Of a stretch of 12,701 nucleotides of DNA, positions 1-7,601 are shown piece by piece (within the stretch, counting starts at the first letter, position 1; each line of letters opens with the position of its first letter). Location of the stretch: positions 1-12,701 of the forward strand of contig CAPYQR010000031.1 of the NCBI GenBank assembly GCA_948742005.1, given 5' to 3'. Source of the stretch: an uncultured bacterium (GTDB lineage: Bacteria > Cyanobacteriota > Vampirovibrionia > Gastranaerophilales > Gastranaerophilaceae). Below the pieces are notes generated by a model that did no database searches, was not told where the DNA came from, and saw only the letters and a program-made list of their open reading frames with translations. The translations under genes were made by a program, and so were the position numbers.

Positions 1-2184
1 GATTACAACAGTGATTTTCTTTTGCCCTGGGTAAGGCTTCATGCTACAAAAGATTATCTTGATATGTTGAAACGTCTTGATAAATTTCCCAATATAAAGC
101 TGAACTTTGATTTTTCTCCTGTTTTATTGACCTCGCTTCAAAAATATATCAATGGTGCAAAAGACATTCATCTCAGGCTTTTGTTGAAAGATGTTAAAAA
201 ATTTGGTGATGATGAGAAAGTTTTTATTTTAAATAATTATTTTGATTTAAATTATAAAAATATGGTTTTAAAAAACCAATATTTTACAGAACTTTTTAAT
301 AAACGCGCAAACGCAAAAAATCTAAATCTTGATATGTTTACATCCCAACAATATGCAGATATTATGGCTAATTATAATCTGCTTTGGGTTGATAAAATTT
401 TTATATCTGATTATCCTGAACTTGAAAAATTAATTAAAAAAGAGAAAAATTATACTCTTGAAGATCGAAAAAAGATTTATGAAATCCAGCTTGATATAAT
501 GAAAAGGATTTTAAAAGAATATAAAATTTATCAAGATGATAATAGAATCGAAATTTCAACAAGCCCTTATTACCACCCTTTGATACCTTTGCTTATTGAT
601 TTTAAAAATAAAGAAATCAAAAATTATGAAAATTTACCTGTGGATTTTAAAAATGTTGAAGATGCGCAGATTCAAATTGAAAATGCGATAGAAAAATATG
701 TTGAATTTTTTGGTAAAAAACCAAACGGGATGTGGCTGTCTGAACAATGCGTCTGCCCGAAAAGTGCTTCATTGCTTGCATCTAATGGAATTAAATGGAG
801 TGTTTTAGATGAGGGAATTTTATCAAAAACAATAAAAAAAGAATTTGTAAGAGATTTTGAGGGTAATCTTGAAAATCCTTTTGAATTAAATGTTAATTAT
901 AGGACAAAATCAAAAAAACCTTTGAATATCCTGTTTTCAGACGCCTTTTTTGCAAATTTGCTGAACTTTGTTTATGGAAATTATGATTCAAAAATTGCTG
1001 CAAATGATATGTATGATAAAATTAAAATCATCCAATCAAAATTGCAAAATTCTCCTGTTAAGAATCATATTTTAACAATTGCGCTTGATGGGGAAAATTG
1101 CTGGGAAACTTATGAAAATGACGGTGATGAGTTTTTAAATACGCTATATTCTCTAATTTCCAATGATGAAACTCTGCAGACAGTTCTTGTTAATGATTTT
1201 ATTGAAAATAACGAAGCTCAAAAACTTGACAACCTTAAATCAGGCTCATGGATTAAAAGAAATTTTGACCTTTGGATTGGAGAGCCTACTAAAAACGCAG
1301 CTTGGCTTTATTTGTCAAGCGTTAAAGATGATTTTGAAAAATTTAAAATTAAAGCCAAAAAGAATAAAAAATTAGACGAAAAAGAAAAACAAGAGCTTGA
1401 TGAAAAGATTTTTCTTGCAAAAAGAGAGCTTTTAATTGCCCAGGGGTCTGATTGGTATTGGTGGTATGGTGAACCTAATGAATCAAAAAGCGATGGGGTT
1501 TTTGATTATTTGTTCCGTGAACATCTTTGTAATGTCTACAGGTATTTAAATCTTGAAATTCCGAAATACTTGCTAATTCCTTTGACTGCTAATCCAAACC
1601 GTCCTTTAAGAAATCCTGCAGGTAAGATTTGTCCTAAATTGGATGCAAAATTATCAAATCTGGCTGATTGGCAAGATGCCGGATTTATCTTTACTCCTGA
1701 TAATCCGACATCAAATCTTGCAAGATTAATTAAAAATATTTATTTCGGCTATGATGACAGCTATCTTTATTTCAGGTTTGAATTAAATAAAAACTCGGCA
1801 AGATTTGACCATGAAAAACTAAATAACAGAATTGCGATTTATTTTATAAATAAAAAAGAAAATATTTTTTCTCCGATTCGTTTTGTTAACAGAAATGAAA
1901 ATATTTATCCTATTTTGAAAAATCAATTTTCAACAGAAATCAGATTTTCGTTTGACAGAAAAACGGTTTCAAAGCTTCATATTAATCGTGCAATTAAATA
2001 TTATCTTTACAGCCGCATTATTCCTAAAGATTCTAAAATTAATTACGCAGAAACCTTGGAAGTTAAGCTTTCTTTTGAGGATTTGAATATCAAATCAAAG
2101 GATGATGTAAAGTTTTGCATAATCGACAGTGCAAACGATTTAATCAACGAAGTTTATCCGCAAGATGTTTTGATTGAACTATAA
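1..2184 (+). CDS. GH57 family alpha-glucan hydrolase/transferase (5'-partial)
   Basis: Glycoside hydrolase family 57 enzymes act on starch, glycogen or maltodextrins (alpha-amylase, branching enzyme or 4-alpha-glucanotransferase types); this one is probably cytoplasmic. The frame is open from base 1 and begins DYNSDFLLPWVRLHATKDYL, the stretch that normally follows the family's N-terminal HQP motif. So perhaps 20-30 residues lie outside the window, and the TTG at 22 is not the true start. Numbering from the first codon in the window, visible motifs are STSPYYHP (187-193, conserved His192), GMWLSEQ (243-249, nucleophile Glu248), ALDGENCWE (361-369, acid/base Asp363) and GSDWYWWYGE (482-491). 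Both catalytic residues are intact. After a Lys/Glu-rich helical stretch (about 440-470), the last 190 residues look like the beta-rich C-terminal domain seen in long COG1449-type members. Family assignment is firm; exact specificity is not readable. The GlgX gene about 7 kb downstream suggests a shared role in glycogen turnover. Confidence 0.93.
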   Translation, partial: DYNSDFLLPWVRLHATKDYLDMLKRLDKFPNIKLNFDFSPVLLTSLQKYINGAKDIHLRLLLKDVKKFGDDEKVFILNNYFDLNYKNMVLKNQYFTELFNKRANAKNLNLDMFTSQQYADIMANYNLLWVDKIFISDYPELEKLIKKEKNYTLEDRKKIYEIQLDIMKRILKEYKIYQDDNRIEISTSPYYHPLIPLLIDFKNKEIKNYENLPVDFKNVEDAQIQIENAIEKYVEFFGKKPNGMWLSEQCVCPKSASLLASNGIKWSVLDEGILSKTIKKEFVRDFEGNLENPFELNVNYRTKSKKPLNILFSDAFFANLLNFVYGNYDSKIAANDMYDKIKIIQSKLQNSPVKNHILTIALDGENCWETYENDGDEFLNTLYSLISNDETLQTVLVNDFIENNEAQKLDNLKSGSWIKRNFDLWIGEPTKNAAWLYLSSVKDDFEKFKIKAKKNKKLDEKEKQELDEKIFLAKRELLIAQGSDWYWWYGEPNESKSDGVFDYLFREHLCNVYRYLNLEIPKYLLIPLTANPNRPLRNPAGKICPKLDAKLSNLADWQDAGFIFTPDNPTSNLARLIKNIYFGYDDSYLYFRFELNKNSARFDHEKLNNRIAIYFINKKENIFSPIRFVNRNENIYPILKNQFSTEIRFSFDRKTVSKLHINRAIKYYLYSRIIPKDSKINYAETLEVKLSFEDLNIKSKDDVKFCIIDSANDLINEVYPQDVLIEL

Positions 2185-4104
2185 TTATTTATCCCTGACT
2201 TCAAAAGAAATTTCCCACTCGGCAGCAGAATCTTTATTTGCATTTTTTACGCCGATGTAGCTTGCATCAATTTGTGAAGTTTGGTTTTTGACTTCTGTTT
2301 TGGGTTTTTGCGCTCCAACGATTTCAGGAATATATTCGCAATCTAAAGGAAGCCAAAAACCGAACGTTGAACCTTTATTTAGTGCAGAATGAACAAAAAC
2401 TTTTCCTTTGTGGTGCTTTTCGATTGCAATTTTAACAAGATGTAAGCCCAATCCCGTACCTTTGATTGTATGAACCTGGTTTTCAATTCTGTAAAATCTT
2501 TCAAATATCATTTTTTGATGTTCAGGCGCAATTCCGATTCCGTTATCTTCAACCGTAACTTCAAGATATTTTGAATCCTGCGCTGCTTCAACCCTGATTT
2601 TGACTCTTGAATCGCGCGGAGAATATTTAATTGCATTTGTAATTAAATTACTCAAAACGCGCTCAATGCTTTGTGTATTATATGAAATCAAAGGTAAATC
2701 TTCTTGTTTTATAACTGTAATTGTAATATTTTTTTCATCTGCAAGAACTCTGTGGCTGTTTGCAATTTTATCAACAGTTAATGCCAGGCTTTGTTTTTCT
2801 TTTTCTAAAACGGTATCTGATTGCAGTCTTGAAAAATCGAGAATATCATTAACCATTTTGTTTAATCTTATGACTTCTTGATTAATTGTTCCGATGAATT
2901 CTTTTTGTTCTTCAAATTTAAAATCATTTCCGTAATTATACAAAGTATCTGCATAAGTGCTCAAAATTGTCACAGGGGTTCTTAATTCATGTGAAACATT
3001 TGAAATGAAATCATCTTTTAATCTGTCAACTTCTGCTTCTTTGGTTATATCAATTAAAACAATAATATAGCCTAAATAATCATGCATTTTTGAATACATA
3101 GGAGAAATAATTGATTTAATAACCCGATTATCAACATTAACATTGAATTCTAACGGTTTTTTTTCAATAACATCAAGAGGAGTGTTTTTAAAAATTGCAA
3201 TTTTGTCTTTAAAACAAATTTCGCCGCTTGAATCACAATAGTTTTGAATTGAAGAATTTAAAATGCTTTCGGATGTCGCATTGAGTATTTTTTGTGCTGC
3301 TGAATTAATCATAACAATTTTATCATAATTGTCACAAACAACAACGCCATTAGCAATGCTCATCAAAACCGCTTCTAATTTGTTGCGCTCAAGGGTTAAT
3401 TGGTCAATGTTCTGTTCTTCATAATTATGAAGCTTTTTTGACATATCATTAAAAGCATCAAATAATTCTTTAATTTCACCCGATGCTTGGTTATAATTTA
3501 AAACCGTGCCGAATTTTCCTTGCTCGATTTCTTTTACTCCATGGTGCAAAAGAGTTAATTCGCGTTTGATTAAAAAGGCATTTCCCAAAATTACGAGTGT
3601 GAAAACAAGCCAAACAGCGCTAAAAACAGTTAAAATAGAGTTTTTGGTTGTGTGTGTAACATTTTTTGCTAAATCAGCAGACAACCCTACTTCAACAGCA
3701 CCTGCTACTTTGCCGTTCTGGTCTAAAATAGGAGAGGAAATGTTTGTGTCGGCTCTTTTTGCGCGTTTTGAATAACTTTCAATTGTAGTATAAATTGTTT
3801 TTCCTGCTTTGTTTTTAAAAGTAATGTAGGAAATATCGTTCGTTGAGGTTAAAATTGAATTAACATGAGTTTTAATATAGCTTAAAGTTGTCGGGCTGAT
3901 TGAATTTTGAGTAATTTCAAAATTTTGGATTGCAAGTGTTTTAGTCAACAATTGACCAAAACTTCTGTAACTTTCATCTAATTCTATCTTAATTCGATTA
4001 ACGGACCAAAGAGCAATTGACACTATCAAAACAGTTGAAATTAACAGGGCGGTAAGGATAAGTTTGTTTTGAACCGTTAAGTCTATATTAAATTTTTTCC
4101 TCAT
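2185..4104 (-). CDS. Membrane sensor histidine kinase (Cache-like/HAMP/PAS/HisKA/HATPase)
   Basis: This 639-residue class I sensor kinase of the PhoR/WalK/NblS architecture senses an extracytoplasmic or membrane cue and phosphorylates a response regulator. In order: TM1 (about 13-34), an extracytoplasmic domain of about 120 residues with Cache/PAS-like features (KAGKTIYTT; ILDQNGKVAGAVEVG), TM2 (about 156-178), HAMP (about 178-230), PAS (about 240-352), and HisKA with SHELRTP, where His372 is the phosphorylation site. The ATPase domain has an N box with Asn486 and Asn490, G1 DNGIGI (520-525), an F box FERFYR (534-539) and G2 GTGLGL (549-554). All kinase motifs are intact. About 50 residues after the ATPase domain (from about 590) form a polar tail of unknown role. 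ATG at 4104 is used although no clear Shine-Dalgarno precedes it; the next internal Met is far inside the protein (248). No response regulator is adjacent, so the partner and signal are unknown. The stop touches the stop of the convergent GH57 gene. Confidence 0.94.
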   Translation of the reverse strand: MRKKFNIDLTVQNKLILTALLISTVLIVSIALWSVNRIKIELDESYRSFGQLLTKTLAIQNFEITQNSISPTTLSYIKTHVNSILTSTNDISYITFKNKAGKTIYTTIESYSKRAKRADTNISSPILDQNGKVAGAVEVGLSADLAKNVTHTTKNSILTVFSAVWLVFTLVILGNAFLIKRELTLLHHGVKEIEQGKFGTVLNYNQASGEIKELFDAFNDMSKKLHNYEEQNIDQLTLERNKLEAVLMSIANGVVVCDNYDKIVMINSAAQKILNATSESILNSSIQNYCDSSGEICFKDKIAIFKNTPLDVIEKKPLEFNVNVDNRVIKSIISPMYSKMHDYLGYIIVLIDITKEAEVDRLKDDFISNVSHELRTPVTILSTYADTLYNYGNDFKFEEQKEFIGTINQEVIRLNKMVNDILDFSRLQSDTVLEKEKQSLALTVDKIANSHRVLADEKNITITVIKQEDLPLISYNTQSIERVLSNLITNAIKYSPRDSRVKIRVEAAQDSKYLEVTVEDNGIGIAPEHQKMIFERFYRIENQVHTIKGTGLGLHLVKIAIEKHHKGKVFVHSALNKGSTFGFWLPLDCEYIPEIVGAQKPKTEVKNQTSQIDASYIGVKNANKDSAAEWEISFEVRDK

Positions 4105-4133
4105 ATTAAAATTGTAACATAATCTAATTTTTT

Positions 4134-4137
4134 GAGG
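4134..4137 (+). promoter_or_regulatory. Probable ribosome binding site for smpB
   Basis: GAGG lies 12 bases before the ATG at 4150. It decides against the in-frame TTG at 4132, which would place the start codon across this motif and add six non-conserved residues to SmpB. The spacing is somewhat long, so this is a moderate call. Confidence 0.5.
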
Positions 4138-4149
4138 TATATTAATTAT

Positions 4150-4620
4150 ATGAAAAATGAAAAAAAATCAAACGACAACCGGGAAAAATTAATTTCTTCA
4201 AATAAAAAGGCGTTCTTTGACTTTCTTTTGTTTGATAAATTCGAAGCAGGGATTGAACTTACAGGAACTGAAATTAAATCGGTAAGAAAAAATGCAGTTA
4301 ATTTGAAAGACAGCTTTGTTAAAATTACCCCCGAACTTCAAGCATATCTTGTCAATTGTCATATTTCTCCTTATGAATTCGGAAATATTTTTAATCACGA
4401 CCCTAAGCGCGAGCGCAGATTGCTTCTTCATAAAAAAGAAATTTTAAAAATTTTAAATAAAGTTAAACAAGAAAAATACACAATTGTTCCAACACGGATG
4501 TATTTTCAAAACCGTTATGCAAAACTTGAAATCGCCCTTGCAAAAGGTAAAAAACTATACGATAAAAGAGAAAGTTTGAAAACCAAAGATTTAAAAAGAG
4601 AAATTGAAAGAAATAAATAA
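4150..4620 (+). CDS. smpB: SsrA-binding protein SmpB
   Basis: SmpB binds tmRNA and delivers it to stalled ribosomes for trans-translation in the cytoplasm. The 156-residue product is of normal family length. It carries the signature blocks: EAGIELTGTEIKSVR (32-46), NLKDSF (51-56), HISPYEFGN (71-79), NHDPKRERRLLLHKKEI (82-98), YTIVP (110-114) and GKKLYDKRES (133-142), followed by the basic tail that folds when bound in the ribosomal A site. ATG at 4150 is preferred because of the GAGG just upstream and because homologues do not need the longer N-terminus that an upstream TTG would give. It is divergent from the histidine kinase gene, with only 45 bp between start codons. Its TAA shares a base with the ATG of the next gene, so the two are probably translationally coupled. 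The tmRNA gene (ssrA) is not in this window. Confidence 0.97.
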   Translation: MKNEKKSNDNREKLISSNKKAFFDFLLFDKFEAGIELTGTEIKSVRKNAVNLKDSFVKITPELQAYLVNCHISPYEFGNIFNHDPKRERRLLLHKKEILKILNKVKQEKYTIVPTRMYFQNRYAKLEIALAKGKKLYDKRESLKTKDLKREIERNK

Positions 4621-5468
4621 TGAAGCTTTATTTTCTTGGTCCAAAAGGAACATACACAGAACAAAGTGCCAAAAAAACAATTGAATATTTTAAAAAAATA
4701 TCCCCTGAATTAATTAATGATTCAAATTTGATTCCGATTTCAACAATTGCTAAAGTTGTCGATTTGGTTGAAAAAGATAATGATTCTTTTGGAATTTTGC
4801 CTATTGAAAATTCAATTGAAGGTGTTGTCCGTCCGACAATTGACAGCTTATATCCATCTGATTGTAAAATAAGAGCACATCTTGAAATTGAAATTAAACA
4901 TTGCATTGCAGGCTATGGAGCAAAAGAAAAAATAAAGCACATAATCTCTCATCCGCAGGCTTTAATTCAAACGCAAAAATATGTTTTACAAAATTTTGAT
5001 GATAAAATTAATCTTATAAGCGCCGATTCAACAGCGCAAGCGTTGAATCTTTTAAAAGAAAAAGATGAAACATACGCGGCAATTGGTTCTTGCACTTTAG
5101 CACAAGAATTAGGGCTGAATATTTTTGATGAAAATATTGGGGATATCAAAGACAACAAGACAAGATTTATTTTAATATCAAAAAAAGAATTGAATTTTGA
5201 TAAAACCAAATTCCCGAAAACAAGAACTTCAATAATTTTTAATACAGAAAATAAACCCGGCGCTTTGTTTAAAATTTTAGAAATTTTTAAAAATCATAAT
5301 TCAAACCTGATTTACCTTGAATCACGTCCTTCGAGAAATGCTTTTGGAGAATATTATTTTTGTGCAGATATTGATAAAAGCGACGATGAAATCGCACCTG
5401 CTCTTGAAGAGGTTCAAAAGCACTGCAGGTTTTATAAAATGCTCGGAAGCTATTTCAGTTTTGAATAA
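4620..5468 (+). CDS. pheA: Prephenate dehydratase
   Basis: The enzyme converts prephenate to phenylpyruvate, the committed step towards L-phenylalanine. The 282-residue product is a monofunctional enzyme with no chorismate mutase domain. The N-terminal catalytic domain starts MKLYFLGPKGTYTEQSA and contains GILPIENSIEGVV (58-70) and the catalytic Thr-Arg-Phe motif TRF (181-183). The C-terminal ACT domain has GALFKIL (214-220) and ESRP (234-237), the two motifs that form the phenylalanine-binding allosteric site in this family. Feedback inhibition by phenylalanine is therefore expected. The ATG overlaps the smpB stop by one base (TAATG), and only a weak purine-rich stretch serves as a ribosome binding site, consistent with coupling to smpB. 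No other aromatic pathway gene is nearby. It faces the hypothetical gene at 5485 with a 16-bp gap. Confidence 0.96.
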   Translation: MKLYFLGPKGTYTEQSAKKTIEYFKKISPELINDSNLIPISTIAKVVDLVEKDNDSFGILPIENSIEGVVRPTIDSLYPSDCKIRAHLEIEIKHCIAGYGAKEKIKHIISHPQALIQTQKYVLQNFDDKINLISADSTAQALNLLKEKDETYAAIGSCTLAQELGLNIFDENIGDIKDNKTRFILISKKELNFDKTKFPKTRTSIIFNTENKPGALFKILEIFKNHNSNLIYLESRPSRNAFGEYYFCADIDKSDDEIAPALEEVQKHCRFYKMLGSYFSFE

Positions 5469-5484
5469 TTTTATGTATTTTTAA

Positions 5485-6354
5485 TTATGCCGCAGATGTT
5501 TTGAAGAAATTTTTTGCCGAATTAACCCTGTTTCCTGCAATTTTTCTTGCAGAACTTAATACGCTGTCTTCAGCAAAAGCCTGTGTTAAATTTTCCCTGT
5601 TTACATGAGCAAAAATTCCGTCTTTTGTTACATTTGAATATGCACCTGCTCCAAAAAGCCCTCCTACCGTTCCTGAAACAAGGGCGGATGTTGCGGTGTT
5701 TGCAATTAATTCGCCTGTATTGAAATCTTTATCTTCATCAAGAGCTGTATCTGTTATATAGCTTGTTGAGCCCGATAACGCACCGCATGCCAAACCGCAT
5801 TTTGCACCGTTTTTAATTGATGTTGCAAGCTCCATTGTTCCTGTTGCTCTGCCTTTGAAAATGCCGGATGAAACCGTGCTTGTTGCTCCTGTTACAGCGC
5901 CTTTTACGGCATCTTTTATGATTTCTTTAGAATTAAGCGCATCGTTTTCAACATCGTTTGTTGCTCTGTCGATTATTTTTGTTCCCGCTTTAATAACAGA
6001 ACCCACAGGGGCGGATAATGCTACAGCTAAAGCGCCTGTTCCTGCTATCGGGGCAAAAGTTGTAAATGCGATAGCTCCAACACCTGTTGCAATGTTTGTT
6101 AAAAGGTCAACCGAACTATCTTGTTTCTTTTCAAATTCTTCAATGTATGAAACTGCTTCTTCAAAACTTAATTTGCCTTTTTTAAAGTTTTCAAGCATAT
6201 TTTCACAGCTGTCTTCGCTTACTCCAAGTCCTGTAAGTTCTTTAAATCCGTTCCATGTTTTCCCTACAATACCTTGTTTGTCTTTAACTTCTTCAAGCTT
6301 GGTTTGAAGTTCAAGGTATTTTCGATTGCTAAAATTTTTAACACCATCTACCAT
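5485..6354 (-). CDS. Hypothetical Gly/Ala-rich hydrophobic protein (glycine-zipper-like)
   Basis: I do not recognise a named family. The 289-residue product starts with a charged helical region (about 5-80) that could form a coiled coil, including TWNGFKELTGLGV (33-45) and SFEEAVSYIEEFEKKQDS (63-80). A long uncharged hydrophobic stretch follows (about 82-122). Next come three Gly/Ala-rich segments with small residues at regular spacing: KGAVTGATSTVSSGIFKG (151-168), KNGAKCGLACGALSGS (181-196) and SALVSGTVGGLFGAGA (223-238). Such patterns resemble glycine-zipper helices of membrane-inserting or translocated proteins; this is inference. There is no N-terminal signal peptide. ATG at 6354 is preceded by AAGG 12 bases upstream. 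The gene follows the 6450-7589 gene on the same strand after a 95-bp gap, so co-transcription is possible. It resembles lineage-specific proteins of gut Gastranaerophilales as I remember them, but I cannot confirm that here. Confidence 0.75.
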   Translation of the reverse strand: MVDGVKNFSNRKYLELQTKLEEVKDKQGIVGKTWNGFKELTGLGVSEDSCENMLENFKKGKLSFEEAVSYIEEFEKKQDSSVDLLTNIATGVGAIAFTTFAPIAGTGALAVALSAPVGSVIKAGTKIIDRATNDVENDALNSKEIIKDAVKGAVTGATSTVSSGIFKGRATGTMELATSIKNGAKCGLACGALSGSTSYITDTALDEDKDFNTGELIANTATSALVSGTVGGLFGAGAYSNVTKDGIFAHVNRENLTQAFAEDSVLSSARKIAGNRVNSAKNFFKTSAA

Positions 6355-6449
6355 ACTAAAAACTAACCTTATATATAATTACACACATTTATATAAAGTA
6401 TTTTTTAATTTAAAAATTGCGCATTATGTTAAAAATTTTAACAATTATT
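6355..6449. other. Intergenic region between the two hypothetical genes
   Basis: These 95 very AT-rich bases hold the likely leader of the downstream minus-strand gene. ATTTATATAA (plus-strand reading, 6387-6396) lies 32 bases before its ATG and recurs upstream of the neighbouring gene. A GC-free palindrome at 6428-6442 is too weak to call a terminator. I see no RNA gene. Confidence 0.4.
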
Positions 6450-7589
6450 TTATGCTTCAAAAGGTACGCTGGGGTCTATGTTTGTCAAATATCTGTAATT
6501 TGCGTATTCTGCCATTATATTAATGACATCTCTTGAGCTGACGACACCTTTTCTTCTTGGATAAGAAAGAGCGCTTTTGATAAAATAATCATATTCAGGA
6601 AGGGTGAAATCAAGGTCATATTTTTTAAGAAAATGTTTAATTGTTTCATATTTGAAATTTTCTTGCGTTTTTTCATCATCATATTTTCTGAAACAATATT
6701 TTATTATTTTATCTGAATTGTCAGCATCAACTTCTTCAAAACTTGTTTGTAAAATTTTGCCTTTCGTTAAAGAATCATCAAGAATATCTGCATTGTCAGC
6801 GCATCCAATCCAAACTATGCCTTTTTTGGAACAATCTTTTATTCCCTCGCTGAATTCTCCTAATTCGCGGTAATAAGTAGAATCCAGACTGTCTTTTGTG
6901 AAAAATTTATCTAAATTATTTTTCACTTTAATAAAGGTATAATTTCCTGTTTCTTTAAAGTATTCTTCTGCTTGTTTGAATGCTTTTTTTATTTTTTTTG
7001 CATTTTCATTATGTTTTTTTTCGTCCAAATCAATTTCTATTGTCCGCATGTCAAATCTTTCGCAGTTTTTGCACAAATTATCCATAATGTAATTTTTGTT
7101 AATTCCGCCTTCATCTTTTAAAATAACTCCGTCGGGAATTAAATTTCGATTTATTTCTTGCGGAACTTCAATAGAATAAAAAATCGGTAAAATTAATTTA
7201 TGTCTTAAATCATGTATAGACCTGTCATTAAGTCTTTTGGCAGTAGAATCTTTAGGGTCAATCGGCACAACGGGATTAATTTTAGCTCCTTTTCTGGTGT
7301 AATATTCAAGAGCTTCTTCGTTTGATACATTAAGTGCTTTTGCTAATCTTTCTGATGAGTTTCTGTTTCTTATTTTTTCCCCCAGCTGTTTTATTTCCTT
7401 TTCTTTTATCGCCATTTTTTCGCTGGAAATATAATAAACAAATGGTAAAAGCGATTTAAAATTTACATTTAAAGAACCTGTGACGTTTGTTTGCCGATTA
7501 AAATTATTTTTTGTAGTGTTTTGATTAGTTTTTTGTGTGTTTTGAAAATTTTTGTAATTATTTATAAAGGATAGTGAATTGACTCTCAT
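6450..7589 (-). CDS. Probable degenerate AAA+ (pseudo-ATPase) protein, lineage-specific
   Basis: No family is certain for this 379-residue protein. The N-terminal 45 residues are Asn/Gln/Thr-rich low complexity ending in NVNFKS. A short helical segment follows (SSERLAKALNVSNEEALEYY, 78-97). Residues about 125-300 can be laid over an FtsH/katanin-type AAA+ core. PDGVILKDEGGINKN (152-166) matches the context of PNGVLLYGPPGTGKT but keeps only the Lys (165) and one Gly. YTFIKVKNNLDKFF (217-230) sits where hhhhDE is expected, with Lys223 and Asn224 replacing the acidic pair. KGIVWIGCADNADILDDSL (256-274) closely mimics the sensor-1 block GVVVIGATNRPDLLDPAL, keeping Asn266. A helical C-terminal lid-like region follows (310-370). 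The protein would therefore keep the fold but probably not hydrolyse ATP. This alignment was done by eye. The start ATG has a good GAGG five bases upstream (7595-7598). It is divergent from the DUF1015 gene. Confidence 0.72.
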   Translation of the reverse strand: MRVNSLSFINNYKNFQNTQKTNQNTTKNNFNRQTNVTGSLNVNFKSLLPFVYYISSEKMAIKEKEIKQLGEKIRNRNSSERLAKALNVSNEEALEYYTRKGAKINPVVPIDPKDSTAKRLNDRSIHDLRHKLILPIFYSIEVPQEINRNLIPDGVILKDEGGINKNYIMDNLCKNCERFDMRTIEIDLDEKKHNENAKKIKKAFKQAEEYFKETGNYTFIKVKNNLDKFFTKDSLDSTYYRELGEFSEGIKDCSKKGIVWIGCADNADILDDSLTKGKILQTSFEEVDADNSDKIIKYCFRKYDDEKTQENFKYETIKHFLKKYDLDFTLPEYDYFIKSALSYPRRKGVVSSRDVINIMAEYANYRYLTNIDPSVPFEA

Positions 7590-7601
7590 TTTTGCCTCTT
7601 A

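Noticed and set aside
22..24. TTG at 22 as the start of the GH57 gene.
   Set aside because: The frame is open to base 1 and the residues before it (DYNSDFL) continue the GH57 N-terminal sequence, so the gene starts outside the window.
4132..4149. TTG at 4132 as the smpB start.
   Set aside because: It would overlap the likely GAGG ribosome binding site and add residues that SmpB proteins do not have; ATG at 4150 fits better.
5855..6307. 150-codon open frame on the plus strand, opposite the glycine-rich protein gene.
   Set aside because: It is antisense to a better-supported frame, and its Ser/Ala/Pro-rich translation is what the reverse of a Gly/Ala/Thr-rich gene would give; no ribosome binding site is evident.
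6428..6442. Palindrome GTTAAAAATTTTAAC as a terminator of the pseudo-AAA+ gene.
   Set aside because: The stem is short, almost free of GC and lacks a proper loop; expected by chance in such AT-rich DNA.
6604..6873. Plus-strand open frame inside the pseudo-AAA+ gene, and similar frames inside the kinase, pheA and glgX genes.
   Set aside because: All are short shadows of conserved or better-supported genes on the other strand, without family motifs.
5485..7589. Toxin-antitoxin, phage defence or prophage module.
   Set aside because: No nuclease, toxin, integrase or phage structural motif is visible; base composition matches the neighbours and there are no flanking repeats or attachment sites.
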